DNA of 64,000 bases from Calliopum simillimum (taxonomy: Eukaryota; Arthropoda; Insecta; Diptera; Lauxaniidae): contig OX638371.1 of the NCBI GenBank assembly GCA_951812925.1, positions 77,261,697-77,325,696 of the forward strand, in the 5' to 3' direction. Each line of letters opens with the position of its first letter. Within the stretch, counting starts at the first letter, position 1. Below the pieces are notes generated by a model. It was not told the DNA's origin and did no database searches. It saw only the letters and a program-made list of their open reading frames with translations. Below are positions 21,609-33,720 of this stretch, piece by piece. Position numbers and translations under genes: made by a program.

Positions 21609-24600
21609 CTCTCCATTCGCTGTATAACAGGCATTTGTGCTGTGCTATCGTGAATGCGCACTTGGTCTGGTGTAATCTCCTCTAGAAAGATATTACGACC
21701 AGCGGCAGCACCAGCTGTTGAAAAGCTGCCGCTGTCGAAGAAGAGCGGACTCAATGGTCGACATGAACCACCTAAAAGCTCATCGATATTTTTATGACGT
21801 GATATGAAAAGCTTTTCACGTGACTGCTTGCTATTGTAATGGTTTGGTATGCGTAGCTGCTGTTGTTGTTGCTGTTGCTGTTGAGGGTGATCAACAGCTG
21901 TTGATCGATAGTTGATATGTTGTTGCTGTTGCTGTTGCTGCTGCTGATATTGTTGCGATGGGCTGGCATTATAATCATATCGTTGCCGCTCATCATCGCG
22001 TCGTTGTGCTTGTTGATTTTGAACTTTTGACATTGGAATGTTTTCATACGTTGGCTTGTGATTTCGTGATGGATCTTCAAGGCCATCGGGACTAGCGCGG
22101 TGACCAAGCGGTGGTGGCCGTTCTATATATTCGTAATTGTATGAATCGTTTAGGTGGGAAGTCGAATCGGAATTTGAGTAGTTGCCAAAATGATTTTGAT
22201 TGTTATTGTAATTGATTATATGTTGGACTTCAACATCATCATTGCCGTTTGTTCCCTGTTCTTCAACATTGGAATATTTATTTGTGCAACTGCCATTTTG
22301 CATTGGGCTTACAGTTTCCTTTTCATCATCTTGCAGCCACCAATCTCGCTCAGCTGAATCACACCGTTTAAATTGAGTTGTTGGATTTTGTATTGGAGAC
22401 GGTACTTTTAATTTTTGCTCTTCATTTTCATCATCATCTTGTTGCCACCAAGCCTTTTCACCAGAGTCTACACGTCGTACATTAAATAGTTTCTTTGTAG
22501 GCCCAGACATCCACCAGTGTTTTTCATCACTTAAGTTTTTACTACTGCTAGAAGAACGATCCAATTGCTGGCCATTTGTTGCAGTTGGTTCTTTAACTTT
22601 ATCGCGTGGTGGCAACGAAATAGTTGCTTCAACCGTTGCCTCATTAGCGCCATCATCATTTAACCACCAGGGTCGCTCACCAGATTCCACGCGGCAAATT
22701 TTCAATTGTATGCTGCCATTGAATTTTGGTAAATGATTCGGTAGCGTGTCTTGCTGCTCATTATTGAGTTCGCCATTTGAAACTTTATCATCGTTACTTT
22801 CTTCCCACCAATGCTTTTCTGGCGTAATGCGTCCTCCTACAGCCTTAGAAGCTGTATCGTATCGTTGGTTTGAAAATTCAGCTTTGCTTATTGTATCGTC
22901 GAACTTTTGTGTTTCCACTTCAACGTGGTCGTTTTGGTCGTTAACATCTTCGTTGGCTTCGCTAACCCACCAGCTATTTTTTCGAACATTGCCACTGCTA
23001 CTGCCAACTGCACCAGCACTTCCAGTACTCTGCGTATTGGTAGGCAGTGATTGCACTTGATCAGTGGCTTCACTAGCATCGTCTTCCTGATTTAACGTCC
23101 TTAGATCATCATCCGCCAATGTATCATCTTCATCGTTGCGCATCCACCAAGCAACCTCGCCGGAATCAATGTGTCGCAACCTGTAGCGCATATCGTCTTT
23201 GTGATTAAAATCAAGTGCAGATGTGGTATTAATTTGTCGGCTGGTATCTTGCCACCAGCTAGGTTCGTCCTGACCACCCGTGCTTGTGAACCCTGCGCCG
23301 GACTCTGTATGCAGTTCACTGGTTACCTGTAACTGTGCAGATGACGCCGTTGTGTCAGTTGTAGCGTTTGTTGCGTTAGGACTTGTTGCTGAACTCCTTG
23401 GTGTGCTACTAATTTCAGAGTTATTTGAATAAGAAAGCGGCGGATTAACTGTTGACCGTTCTTTAGAACTTTCGTGATTCGTATAATAATTTCTAGTCGA
23501 TATTGCGGAAGTTGTATCAATACTAGCAGGATCGTTACTCGTCGTCGAAAAATTCGTTGTCGTTGCAAAAGTATTTGCGGTCGCGTTATTTGCTGGTGAT
23601 GTACTCGTTTCGAAATCTTCCGTGAGACTGTTGCTTGCGTTTATATTCGTCGCATCTAATTCTGAGGAGCTCTCTGAACTTTCAATAAAAATCGGTTCGC
23701 TATTTGTGTCGTTCTGACGTTCAGCGAAAAAATTCGAAACTGACGACAATTTCTGTAGCCGACAAGTGGCCTTCTCTTGCGGATCAGCTATTTTGCTATG
23801 CGGTGATTTCGAATGTGATTTTGATTGTGATGACTCAGCAGCACCAGCGTGTACTGCCAAATTACTCGTCGTTTTGCTATTTGGTCTTTGATTGTTGTCT
23901 TCCGTTGCTGCCGCTGGTGGTTGCTTATCGTTTCTATTTTCGTCTTCTGTTGAACATTTCGACGACGACATCTCATTAGAATCACCTGTCCTCATTTCAC
24001 GCTGCAAACGCTTAACGTTGTGAGGAGTGGTGTCCCCACCGCCACCTTCACCTTTATTATGGGATTGCAGCAATTTCTTTCGATTGTTGCTTTTCTTTTG
24101 TTTACCTGTCCTATTATTATCGCTTGAGCTTTCCGCTCCACTTGATGAGTAGGCCGACGACGACGATGTCGAAGTTGCTGAATTGATGGACGTTGTGGGG
24201 GCGCATGATTTATGGGAATTTGTTTTCAGATTTGTGCCACTATTGTGACGACTTAATGAGGGTGCAGCGGTTGTCGTTGGTCCCGTCTTCGGATGACAAC
24301 GTTGTCGTATTTTGGTTTCACAATTTTTCTTCGATGTATTGCTTGTCTCTGAGCATGCACTCGGCGAGCGTTCTAAGCGCTGACGTTGCAACTGCACTAT
24401 CTGTTGTGAATTGCCTGTGGCTGCACCATCAGACTCTGTGCCGGTGCTTGGCGTGCGAGATTTTCGCGGCCGATCAGTAGGACCAACATTGAGTGCGGAC
24501 TTTCGAAAATCTTTATTTGTCCATTTGGCAGTTGAACAGCCACCGCCACCGCTGGATGTGGTGCTCTTAGTTGGAGAATCGGCTTTGGGAGCTGTTGGAG

Positions 24601-25831
24601 GCAGTGCTTTGACGGCATTTGTGGCAGCAAGGTTTTCCACTGACGATTGTCGTGAATTAACACGTACAGCCTTTGGTGGTGATAATTTTGATTTGATAAC
24701 TTTGGTATCTTGCTTTGGACTACTAGAGTTATTTTCTTTCTTGGCCTCACTGAGACTATTTGAAGATTTTGAGGTAGCTGTAGAAAGTGGACTTGCGCTA
24801 TAACGCGGGCTGTGGCTAGCCGTATAACGACCTTCGCTATGTGGACTGTATGAAGGCAGACGGCTAGTGGGACCGTATCTTGAATACCGCGTGGGATCGT
24901 CAAGTCTATCTGATTGTATTTCCTTTTCTAGCGTTTTTTTCTTCTTTAGCGAACGTTGTATTGTCTTCTCGATGGTTTTAGCAATATCGATGCGTCGCGC
25001 TCGATGTACAGTTGTGGCACCAGGTGGTGTTGGCGATGTTGCGCGCGTTACGACAGATACCGAGACAAAAATTTCCTCATCTGTTTCTTCCGATTCTTCA
25101 TCTACTTTTGATTGAACTGCCAATTCTTCTGACTTAACTGGAGAAGATCTTTCAACTTGTGTGTGACTGGGTTCCTCTAGTTCCTTTTCGTTAGACTTTC
25201 GATTTGAAATCTCTCTGGATCGACTTATTGAACGCGCTCGAAAGTCACTTACTGACAAATATGATATTGATGTTTCGGGCATGTTTGTTGATGCTGGTGT
25301 GCGTGAAACACTTGAGCTTGCACCATATCTAGAGCTGTAACTTGTTGGTGCTGTCGTTGTTGTTGCTGCGGATCTTGGTGTCGACATGCGATATGAATTG
25401 AGTCCGCCATAACCGATTTTGCACTTTGTGTCAATGGCAGGGCTAGGATCACGTGATTTTCCTCTAATTGTACGTGTTGCTGTAGGACTCGGTTCACGAC
25501 TTTTAATGCGATTTGTTCGTTCAATAGCTGCAGGGCTCGGTTCCCGAGAGCTTCCATATTTTGATAGATTACTGGTACTGGAAGTTGTATAGCGCTTTAT
25601 ATGCGAATTATCACGGTTGGATAAATTACTACTTGTTGTTCCCATATATTTTGCAGTCGTTGCATCGGGTTCGATTTTGGCAGAACCATAACGGCTCGTA
25701 TATGTTGTAACAGTTGGTGTTGGGGGTTCACGTTTGACGCGGTAGGTGCCACCAGAGAATGACGGTCGATATGTACTTGGTGTGGCGAGTGAACCATAAC
25801 GCGTCGAACTAACATCATCGCGGGAAGAGTA
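21609..25831 (-). CDS. Main coding exon of a large, low-complexity protein with WW modules
   Basis: A single 4,223-nt open exon, entered in phase 0 (acceptor CGAATAG|TACTC, with an in-frame stop just before it) and left with two bases of a codon at donor AG|GTGAAT. Numbering from the ATG in exon 1, it covers residues 26 to about 1433. Visible features in order: RYGS-type repeats; SREPSPA, SREPSPT and SRDPSPA repeats (about 115-165), which look like phosphorylation-prone motifs; an acidic stretch; a basic stretch TIQRSLKKKKTLEKE (about 320); long Ser/Thr/Asn-rich regions; eight Trp-pair modules (about 880-1195) such as RRVDSGEKAWW and CRVESGERPWW, each followed by acidic residues; two polyglutamine tracts of about nine Gln (about 1320-1340); and a conserved-looking C-terminal part (FISRHKNIDELLGG, PLSPLFFDSG, FLEEITPDQVRIHD). 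There is no transmembrane segment or enzyme motif. It is probably an intrinsically disordered scaffold or cytoskeleton-linked protein. I do not recognise the family, and a folded domain may lie in exons outside the window. Confidence 0.92.
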
Positions 25832-25901
25832 CTATTCGATTAAAATGGAAAAAATATTTGTATTTAGAAAGTGCAAACGATCATGTATACCATAAACTTA
25901 C
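25832..25901 (-). other. Intron 2 of the large gene (70 nt)
   Basis: Minus strand: consensus donor GTAAGT (25901-25896) and acceptor GAATAG ending at 25832. Length and AT content are normal for a short fly intron, and the frame is phase 0 on both sides. Confidence 0.85.
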
Positions 25902-25955
25902 TGCGCTCGAAGATCCAGTTTTATACGAAGATCCTAGGTTTGATTTCCAAGGCGT
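25902..25955 (-). CDS. Exon 2 of the large gene (18 codons)
   Basis: A 54-nt block on the minus strand between acceptor ACTTTCAG and donor GTAAGT. It encodes TPWKSNLGSSYKTGSSSA in phase 0, and the Ser/Tyr/Gly-rich composition continues smoothly into exon 3 (YSSRDDVSSTRYGS). Confidence 0.85.
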
Positions 25956-27693
25956 CTGAAAGTAATAAAAATTTTAATTAATTAATTAATAAAAATCTAC
26001 AGAACAAGATTATAAAATGATTTTAATTAAAATTGTAAGATTTTTTTATAAATACAAGTAGCTTTCGATAAAGGAAATGTTTTTTGAGCCAATAGCATAA
26101 TCATCAGAATTTTTAATTGTTTTTGAACAGATAATGATTTACATTATTTGCTATCAACAAGCATGGATTAGATGACATTTTTGGTTTGAGCTTATTGTTC
26201 AGTGTGCTTAAGTAAAAACACCAAAAAAACAAACCTAAATGCATAAAAAAAACAAGAAGAAAATATTTTAAGTTATGAAATTTGTTTCTCATAAAATTAA
26301 TATATGTATGTACATAATTATTGGAAGTTGAATCTAATTTTTTATTATGCAATTTATTCCGCGTAAGTGGATTGATTTATATGAGCATAATATGAATATT
26401 ATATAAAATAGTTTAAAATACTTTAATACGAACTTCTATATAAATTTTATACAAAAAAAGTAAAAAAGATTCTACTACTATAAAATTTAAACCAAAATAG
26501 TTTAAACTGTGTTAATACTTTATGTGTATACATTTTATACGAATAAGTATAAACGGTTTGTACACGTATACCAAATTGAAGCATAGATTTTATACCATGT
26601 TTGGTGTGGATCTATATTCATTCTAATTTGGTTTGAATTTTACACCCAAACTTTTTGCTGTGTGGCTATAACTTTTATGTGGGACGAAATTATCATTCAT
26701 CATTGAGTAAAATGTTGCGTAAGTTTCTTACCCCTCGAACGATATATAAAATAACCGAAACGATTTAGAAAGTAACAAGTTGTGGACCAAAAACAAAACC
26801 TGTCCCATACCCGGTGACTCTCCCCTACTATATTACTATTTTGTCTCAAATTCCTCTTTTTAACTTCCCGTCTTATTTCCTAAGCAAATGTGCTGAGTAT
26901 TTTTTGACTGCCTCAATTAAAAGTCAAGTACCTGAGGACCTTCAATACAAAACAATAAAACTGTTTCCCCAAACAACAACAAACAATTGTAATAAATGAA
27001 TGCATTTTGGGGAAAGAAACTCATAAATTTCAACACTTGTTGGCGCTTGTCGACAACGGCGCATGTGGATATTTTTCACTTAATACCAAAGTGTGCGGGG
27101 TTAAGTATGTGGCTACATAGAAATTCTCCCTTTCGTTTCTCGTTTGATGTATCTGTCGGTTTGTAAAACTATTTTCTAATCAAAATGTGCCGCTATCTTA
27201 TTTTTTTTTTTTTGTTTTTGTAAGAACACACACACACACTATCAATTAATTTCGACGTGCAAACAGATTCATTTCAATTATTTCAACATCTGTAGGATTT
27301 TAATGGACTTATTTTGCGTGTATATGATGTTGCTGGGAGTTATGCAGCCACTATGTAAAAGATTTTTTATTTTTTAGATTATTTTTTTTACGTGTTGATG
27401 GAGCACTTAAGAATATTTTAATTCTTGCGAAAATGTAGTATATTGACATGAACAGAATGTTTCAGCAACAATTTCAAATACACAAATCTAAAATGTTGCC
27501 AAAATATATACATACAATAGATAAAATGTACGAGTACTTGAGGATGTATCTTGCTTTGTAAGCGTCTATTTCGTAAGTTTGTTGCCCTTCTATATTTAGA
27601 TTAACAATAAAAATTGAGGTTGGTTATGTTGCAAGTTTGCAGTAGACCCTGAAAAAATTCTCTATCTCAATCTACGATCCACTTGAGTATCGT
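25956..27693. other. Proximal part of intron 1, no inserted element recognised
   Basis: AT-rich. 26380-26650 is rich in TTTATAC/GTATAAA-type motifs (ATAAATTTTATAC, TATACCAAATTG). A CA microsatellite lies at about 27227-27238. No coding signal was found. Confidence 0.4.
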
Positions 27694-28703
27694 ATCCCAG
27701 CAGAAAGTTTGATCATCCAAACATAGCTGTTTGTCACATTCCTTTCGTTGCTCGAATCATTCCATTGCCACATCAGAATACACTTTCCTTTTATTCAGCG
27801 TTGGCCGCTCATCGTATCATTCCTTTGTTAGCTTCTACACGAAGGTGCAATCGGAATAGTCGGAGATCGGGTTTCTTCTTTTTGGCTATGGAAAACGAAT
27901 GTGTGTCTTTTAATTTCTTTGCGATAAAACATCATTTTATGCCTTCCATTGGTAGGCGCAACCTGAACAAAACATAATTTTGTGCCTTCGATAGGAAGGC
28001 GCAGTATGAACGGAACATCATTTTGTGCCTTCAATATGAAGACGCAATCTGAACAGAACATCATTTTATGCCTTCGGTTGGAAGGCGCAATCTGAACAGC
28101 CGCAAATGAATAAAATACTTCCATTTTTAGAAAATTAAATGTATTTGTTGAAGACCACAAGGAAAATTATATTAAATTCATTATAGCAAATTTAAATTAA
28201 TTGTGCTTCACGTTCGATATACGTGTGTCGGATGTATGATTAGTAGTTGTAGCCTTATTTTCTGAATTCTTCTGAAATGGGAAATGTTATTAATTGCATT
28301 GCTCTTACAAAGAAATATTTGTTCTTTCTTACGAAAAATTGCATAATTTAGCGCCGAATACTTTATGAATAATTTTTGCCGTTTACGCCGTTATAAATAA
28401 TTCTATTCAGAAATAGTGAAATATTTTCTTATTGTTATTATTGAAATAAATTTTCCTTCGCTACAAAACACAAACAAGAAAATAAAATAAAATCCATGGA
28501 AACAATAAAATTACTGAAATGAAATAAAAATACGAGCGCAGTCGGTTACTGAAATAATCCCGAAATCAAACGAAAACATTGTGCACATCGTTTTTGAGCT
28601 TCTTAATCAATCCGAAAAGGAGTAGTTCGTTTTTTCACTACTTTTCGGAACATCCAACGATTACTCCACTTCTGAAGGTGTTCGTTTTATTTTCTGCTGG
28701 GAT
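27694..28703. mobile_element. Possible TIR element (about 1 kb) around a 43-bp tandem array
   Basis: ATCCCAGCAGAAA at 27694 and its exact complement TTTCTGCTGGGAT ending at 28703 form 13-bp inverted ends. An inner hairpin (GGAGTAGTTCGTTTTTTC with GAAGGTGTTCG-like parts) lies near the right end. No target duplication was recognised, so the boundaries are tentative. Confidence 0.4.
27921..28100 (+). repeat. 43-bp tandem repeat, four units
   Basis: ACATCATTTT(A/G)TGCCTTC starts at 27929, 27972, 28015 and 28058, an exact 43-bp period. Each is followed by GGAAGGCGCAATCTGAAC-like sequence. Within each unit GCCTTC and GAAGGC form a short hairpin. Confidence 0.9.
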
Positions 28704-29147
28704 GTTACAATAATTATTGTAAATCTTTTGGATTTTGAATTGTTTACTTTAATGTTACTTAATGTTCATTTGCTGTTAAATTTGTTTAATTTCTCAATCA
28801 TGAAAAATTTTCACATGGATGATTCCACAAAAAGGCCGAAAGTTTACGTTCATATAATTTGGACCTACCAAAAAAATGACAAATCTGGAATTTAAATGAT
28901 AGATATAATTACTTTCTGACGTTTTCTAAATAAAACATGTTTTTTTTTTACTTTTTTCGTGACAAAAATCAGAAAATTCAAGACTTTGTTTTCAGTTGTT
29001 GGGGTAAATTAAGATCAAATCAAATTTGATTTCAGGAGGACATTGAAGGAAACAGTTATTTTTTGAGAAAAAAAAATGAATTTGAATTGGAATTGAAACC
29101 TTGAAAGAAATTTTAGAGAAAATTATTGTTCAAAAAACCATTAATAA
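28704..29147. other. AT-rich intronic stretch
   Basis: No gene or repeat structure identified beyond poly-A/T runs. Confidence 0.35.
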
Positions 29148-30882
29148 CACTAGTTTACAAATGATTAAAATTTTTTTTCCCAGCGAATGCCGTTACTCAT
29201 TTTATATGGAAAATGGGCTGCTGATTCCGAAAATCGCATTTTTTTTTTATTTCGTGTCGTTTTCGAGATATCGGTCATTTTCGGTTTTTTGACCAAAAAA
29301 AAAGATAGTTCCACTTCAATACAAATATCTCAAGAATCAATAATGGTATTTAAACAAATAATATGTCATATTAAAGGTAATTAAATTACCTACAAATGAT
29401 ACTCACGTCACTTTTTGGCTGGTTTGTTAGTTTCGATGAAATAAATTGATTTCTGAAAAAAAGAGTATATTTTTCCGAAAAAATAACAAAAATGTCTAAA
29501 TCAACTGCAGATTTTTACAAGAAAAAAAAATTTTAAAAATCATTTTGTATTTTTATATCATAGTCTATAAATTTTTTAGGCAAATAAAATACTATTTAAG
29601 AAAATCGATGGAAAAATGCAAAAGTTGTATACAATACATTGATAAGTTACCAAAATGCGTTTTTCCCTATTTTTCCGTTTTTTTGTAATAAACTGTTCTA
29701 AAATTTGAAACTTTTTGTAAAAGATATTAGAAAATCCAAAAAATTCTTAAAGAAGGCATTAAAAGGAAATACCCGTGCCTCGCCGTTTTTCTCTAGCACG
29801 TCAGATTTTTTTTTAATCGATTTTTGAAGTTTTTTAATCCACTGTACATGAAAAAACAGAAATAATGCATTCTTGTGTTAAATCGATGAATTTAACAATA
29901 TGATCCTTACATCTGAGGTGTATCATGCCTTCAGCAAACTTATGCAGGATACTACGCGGAATATTTTTGTAGACAATTTTAACCCTCTCAAACCCCCACA
30001 TGTAGGTCAAAATGACCTTCATGTGGGGGTCAAAATGACCCACATGTGAGGGTTTTAGAGGGTTAAAATTTTCTACAAAAATATTCCTCGCAGTATCCTG
30101 CATAAGTTTACTGAACACATAATACACCTCAGATGTAAGGATCATATAGTTAAATTCATCGATTTAACACAAGAATGCGTTATTTCTGTTTTTCATGTAC
30201 AGTGGATTAAAAAACTTCAAAAATCGATTAAAAAAAAATCTGACGTGCTAGAGAATAACGGCGAGGCACGGGTATTTCCTTTTAATGCTTTCTTTAAGAA
30301 TTTTTTGGATTTTCTAATTTCTTTTACAAAAAGTTTCAAATTTTCGAACAGTTTATTACAAAAAAACGGAAAAATAGGGAAAAACGCATTTTGGTAACTT
30401 ATCAATGAATTGTATACAACTTTTGCATTTTTCCATGATAAATGATATCTTATTTTCTTCACAAGTATATAGTCTATGATACAAAAAAAAAAATATTATA
30501 AAAAAGTTATGTCTTCTTGTATAAATTTGAAGTTGAATTTGATTTTTTCTAAATTTTTTGGAAAAAAAATTTTTTTTTTTTTAGAAATCAATTTATTTCA
30601 CCGAAACTAACAAACCAACCAAAAAGTGATGTGGATATCATTTATAGGTAATTTAATTACCTTTAATATGACATATTATTTGTTTAAATACAAACATTGG
30701 TTCTTGAGATATTTGTATTTTAATGGAACTATCTTTTTTTTTTGGTCCAAAAACCGAAAATGACCGATATCTCGAAAACGACACGAAATAAAAAAAAAAA
30801 ATGCGATTTTCGGAATCAGCAGCCCATTTTCCATATAAAATGAGCAACGGCATTCGCTGGGAATTTTGGCTGTAAACTAGTG
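29148..30882. mobile_element. CACTA-type palindromic element (1,735 bp)
   Basis: It starts CACTAGTTTACA and ends TGTAAACTAGTG, flanked by the 3-bp duplication TAA (29145-29147 and 30883-30885). CACTA termini with a 3-bp target duplication match the CACTA/EnSpm side of the CMC superfamily. Almost the whole element is palindromic: each arm is about 800 bp (for example CCCAGCGAATGCCGTTACTC and its complement), meeting near 30030 in a GACC/CACATG-rich hairpin (CCCACATGTAGG...CCTTCATGTGGGGG). No transposase frame; the open frames are mirror images of each other. Confidence 0.8.
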
Positions 30883-30885
30883 TAA

Positions 30886-31389
30886 TCATTTGAGAAAAGT
30901 GAGTTTGTCGAAAAACGAATTAAAACGTTAAAAATAAATATAAAAGCAGAAAATCTATAGGGAAATAATCCAGAAAATTCACGTTTTCGGGAAAAGAATT
31001 TCTTATAAACTTCAAAACAGAGAAGTTATCTAAGAATGTTCGGAAAAAATAACTATGAAATAAGAAAAATAATGGAAAATATTCGAGAAAATTATCGTTT
31101 TTAGACAAAAAATAAATATTAAATATGATACGCTACTAAGAACATTTGAGAAAAGTTTTTGCACTACAAAAAAAATTCTATTTCTAATATGAAACCAGGA
31201 AAACTGTAAAAAAATTTAGAGAAAGCTGTCTATTTTGAAAAAAAAAAAAAATCAAAATGAACGCTTTACATTTTTTCCAATATGTGACATGGACAGTGAA
31301 AAGGAGGCTTACGTGCGAAAACAAAATTTCGAGAAATATGATGTTAATATTGATACTTCTTCACGCTTTAATGGCTTGAAATTCATGAC
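30886..31389. other. AT-rich intronic stretch
   Basis: Purine-rich on the plus strand (long A tracts at 31238-31250). No gene seen. Confidence 0.35.
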
Positions 31390-32830
31390 TCGGGGGTTTT
31401 TGGAGTCGCTGATTACGAATCTAGTATCAATTTTTAGAAATTAAAAATGACGGATCCAATATGTCGAACAAAAAATTAGAAACTTATCGGATTCGCTTAA
31501 AACTGACTACTCGGATGTTTTTGGAGTCGCTGATTACGAATTAGTATCAGTTTGTGAAAATTCAAAATGGCGGATCCAATTTGGCGGACAAAAAAATTAA
31601 AACATATTGGATTCGCTTAAAACTAGCTACTCAGAAGTTTTCGGTGTTGCTGATTACGAATTTAGTACCAGTTTTAGAAAATTCCAAATGGTGGATCCAA
31701 TATGGCGGACAAAAAAATTAAAAACTTAGCAGATTCGCTTAAAACTATCTATTCCGGGGTTTTCGATATTGCTGATTACGAATCTAGCATCAGTTTTAGA
31801 AAATTCAAAATGGCAGATCCAATATGGCGGACAAAAAAATTAAAAACATATCGGATACGCTTAAAACTGACTACTCGGCAATGTGCTCTTGAACAGTCGA
31901 TAGGTTTGATGAAAATGTGGAGAAAATCTGTGAATGGGGTTTGATTTGCATTAGATAAGTGGTCTGAAGAATGCAAACCCTGAAATCGTAGCTGATCATC
32001 CCAGCGAAATATCGCAAATATACATATCCCATGTAAAATAAAAAAAAATTCAGAAAAAAACGCAACAAACAAACATAAAAATAATTATTTTTAATGTATT
32101 TTGCAATGTTGAATCCGAATCCGGCCTTAGAATTGCTGCATCTCATACGGTTTTTGAGATATCTACAAGAAAAAAAGACCGATGCTATGTTTTATTGCTC
32201 TATTTTGAAGATATATAACGGACGTATATCCGTAAATTCTGATGCAGAAATGGAAAGCTTTAATAAATCTTCTAAACCTAATTCAAATAATGTTGATATC
32301 ATTATTTTTCTCGGAGATTTCCTAACCTACAAAGTTAAAAAAGTGCAAAAAACGTGTTTTCTCATTACTTCAGTCTACGATATTTCGGAGAAAAATTAAG
32401 CTATTGACATAATTTAAATGCGGTTTAAAAGAAAAAGATTAGAACTTTTAGATAATGTATCATATTTTGCGTATAAATATTTTATATTCTAGTTATATAG
32501 CTTCAAAATATAGCAAAAACGGTCTTTTTTTCCTTGTTTAGGCTAAGATATCTCAAAACCCGTATTGCAAAATACATTAAAAATAACTATTTTTATATTT
32601 GTTTGTTGAGTTTTTTTTTTCTGAATTTTTTTTGATTTTATATGGGATATGTAGTTCTGCGATATTTCGTGGGGATGATCAGCTACGATTCCACTAAACT
32701 AATACAAATGAAATCCCATTAACAGATATTCTCCACATTTTCATCAAACTTATCAACTGTTCAAGAGCACCGTGTCGGGTGTTTTCGGAGTCGCTGATTA
32801 CGTTTTTGAAAATTCAAAATGGCGGATTCA
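31390..32830 (+). repeat. 121-bp tandem repeat (satellite-like), split by a transposon
   Basis: CTGATTACGAAT landmarks recur at about 31411, 31532, 31652 and 31774 (spacing 120-122 bp). Each is followed by AAATTCAAAATGGCGGATCC, CAATATGGCGGACAAAAAA and GGATTCGCTTAAAACTGACT. The fifth unit is cut at ...ACTACTCGG (31878) and resumes at TCGGGTGTTTTCGGAGTCGC (32775), with the Chapaev-like element in between. Confidence 0.9.
31879..32774. mobile_element. Chapaev-like (CMC) non-autonomous element, copy 2 (896 bp)
   Basis: TIR CAATGTGCTCTTGAACAGTC at the left pairs with the complement ending GAGCACCGTG. It is flanked by the 4-bp duplication TCGG (31875-31878 and 32775-32778). Removing the element and one TCGG restores the satellite unit exactly in register, so the boundaries are secure. 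The interior is homologous to copy 1 (5762-6587). Confidence 0.87.
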
Positions 32831-33650
32831 TTGATTATCATTATTATTAACTCGCCCTTTTTGGGACAAAATATTAGTTTTTGCTCTTGTATAACTTTAT
32901 GAGGGCTTAAGAGTAATGAGAGGTGGATAAATCAGGCCAGAACATTACAGTACCTTTGTTTCCACGAACAAATGGCAAAACAAGTTTTTCAAGACACTCG
33001 TCAACTGGCTACACAATGTTTTTTCGGGTTCACATATTAATTAAAATTAAATTTGCCATCAAAATAACTTATTTAAAAAAATTAAAAAAAATTGCTTTTG
33101 TTAATAATGTTGAAGCCACAAAAAAATAGAAAAATTTCGAATCTATATTTTTCTTGTAGATATCTTAACCAAAAAAATAATTGTTTTCATTATTTCAGTC
33201 TGCGATATTTTAGAGAAGAATGAAGGTATCGACTTAATTTAAACTAGGTTTTAATGAAAAAGATAAGAGCCTTTAACTGACAATCAGCTACAATTTCGAA
33301 ACTTGCATTTTTTTGAACATAAATAAACCGAGAACAAAAGAAATAATGTCCATATTTTCATCACACCTATTAACTCTTCAAGACAACCGAACATACGAAA
33401 AAGTTTATTTGTGTCAATTTTAGCTGAGAGTTAAAAAAAAAACTGATAAGAGAAAAATTAAGACGCCAATATGACAAGCCATTAGTTTTTTACTTTACTA
33501 CAGCTGCAAAGTCTCACAGCCGACCATGAGTAAGGCGCTGATGTGTTCCAAATGTTTTTAATTTTCCATAAATTTATAATGAAGACGTTTCGCAATTTTC
33601 CATTTACTTAATGTAATAAATTACAAATAGAAGTTTGAGATAAAAAAAAT
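32831..33650. other. AT-rich intronic stretch
   Basis: Contains short echoes of the Chapaev-like interior (TTTCATTATTTCAGTCTGCGATATTTTAGAG near 33186-33216). No gene seen. Confidence 0.35.
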
Positions 33651-33720
33651 CGCCTGAGCAGAGACTTGAACCATGAACCCTTGGATCAAAAGTCCAATGC
33701 TCTACCAACTCTACCGGGCA
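33651..33720 (-). pseudogene. tRNA-Lys(UUU)-like pseudogene
   Basis: The minus strand reads GCCCGGTAGAGTTGGTAGAG, then GCATTGGACTTTTGATCCAA, then GGGTTCATGGTTCAAGTCTC. The anticodon stem TTGGA/TCCAA encloses CTTTTGA with anticodon TTT. It resembles fly tRNA-Lys, but about four bases of the D-arm are missing, the D-arm sequence is changed, and the acceptor stem is mismatched. Probably a dead tRNA or tRNA-derived repeat, though A- and B-box sequence survives in part. Confidence 0.7.

Noticed and set aside
22746..25115. Several plus-strand open frames of 80-130 codons
   Set aside because: They lie wholly opposite the 4.2-kb coding exon and reflect its codon composition (Ser/Gln-rich sense strand).
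21772..25818. Minus-strand frames rich in Gln, Arg and His overlapping the main exon
   Set aside because: Alternate-frame readings of CAG/CAA-rich coding DNA; the main frame is far longer and joins correct splice sites.
29834..30462. Two minus-strand frames of 80-100 codons
   Set aside because: They fall in the arms of the CACTA-type palindrome and mirror each other.
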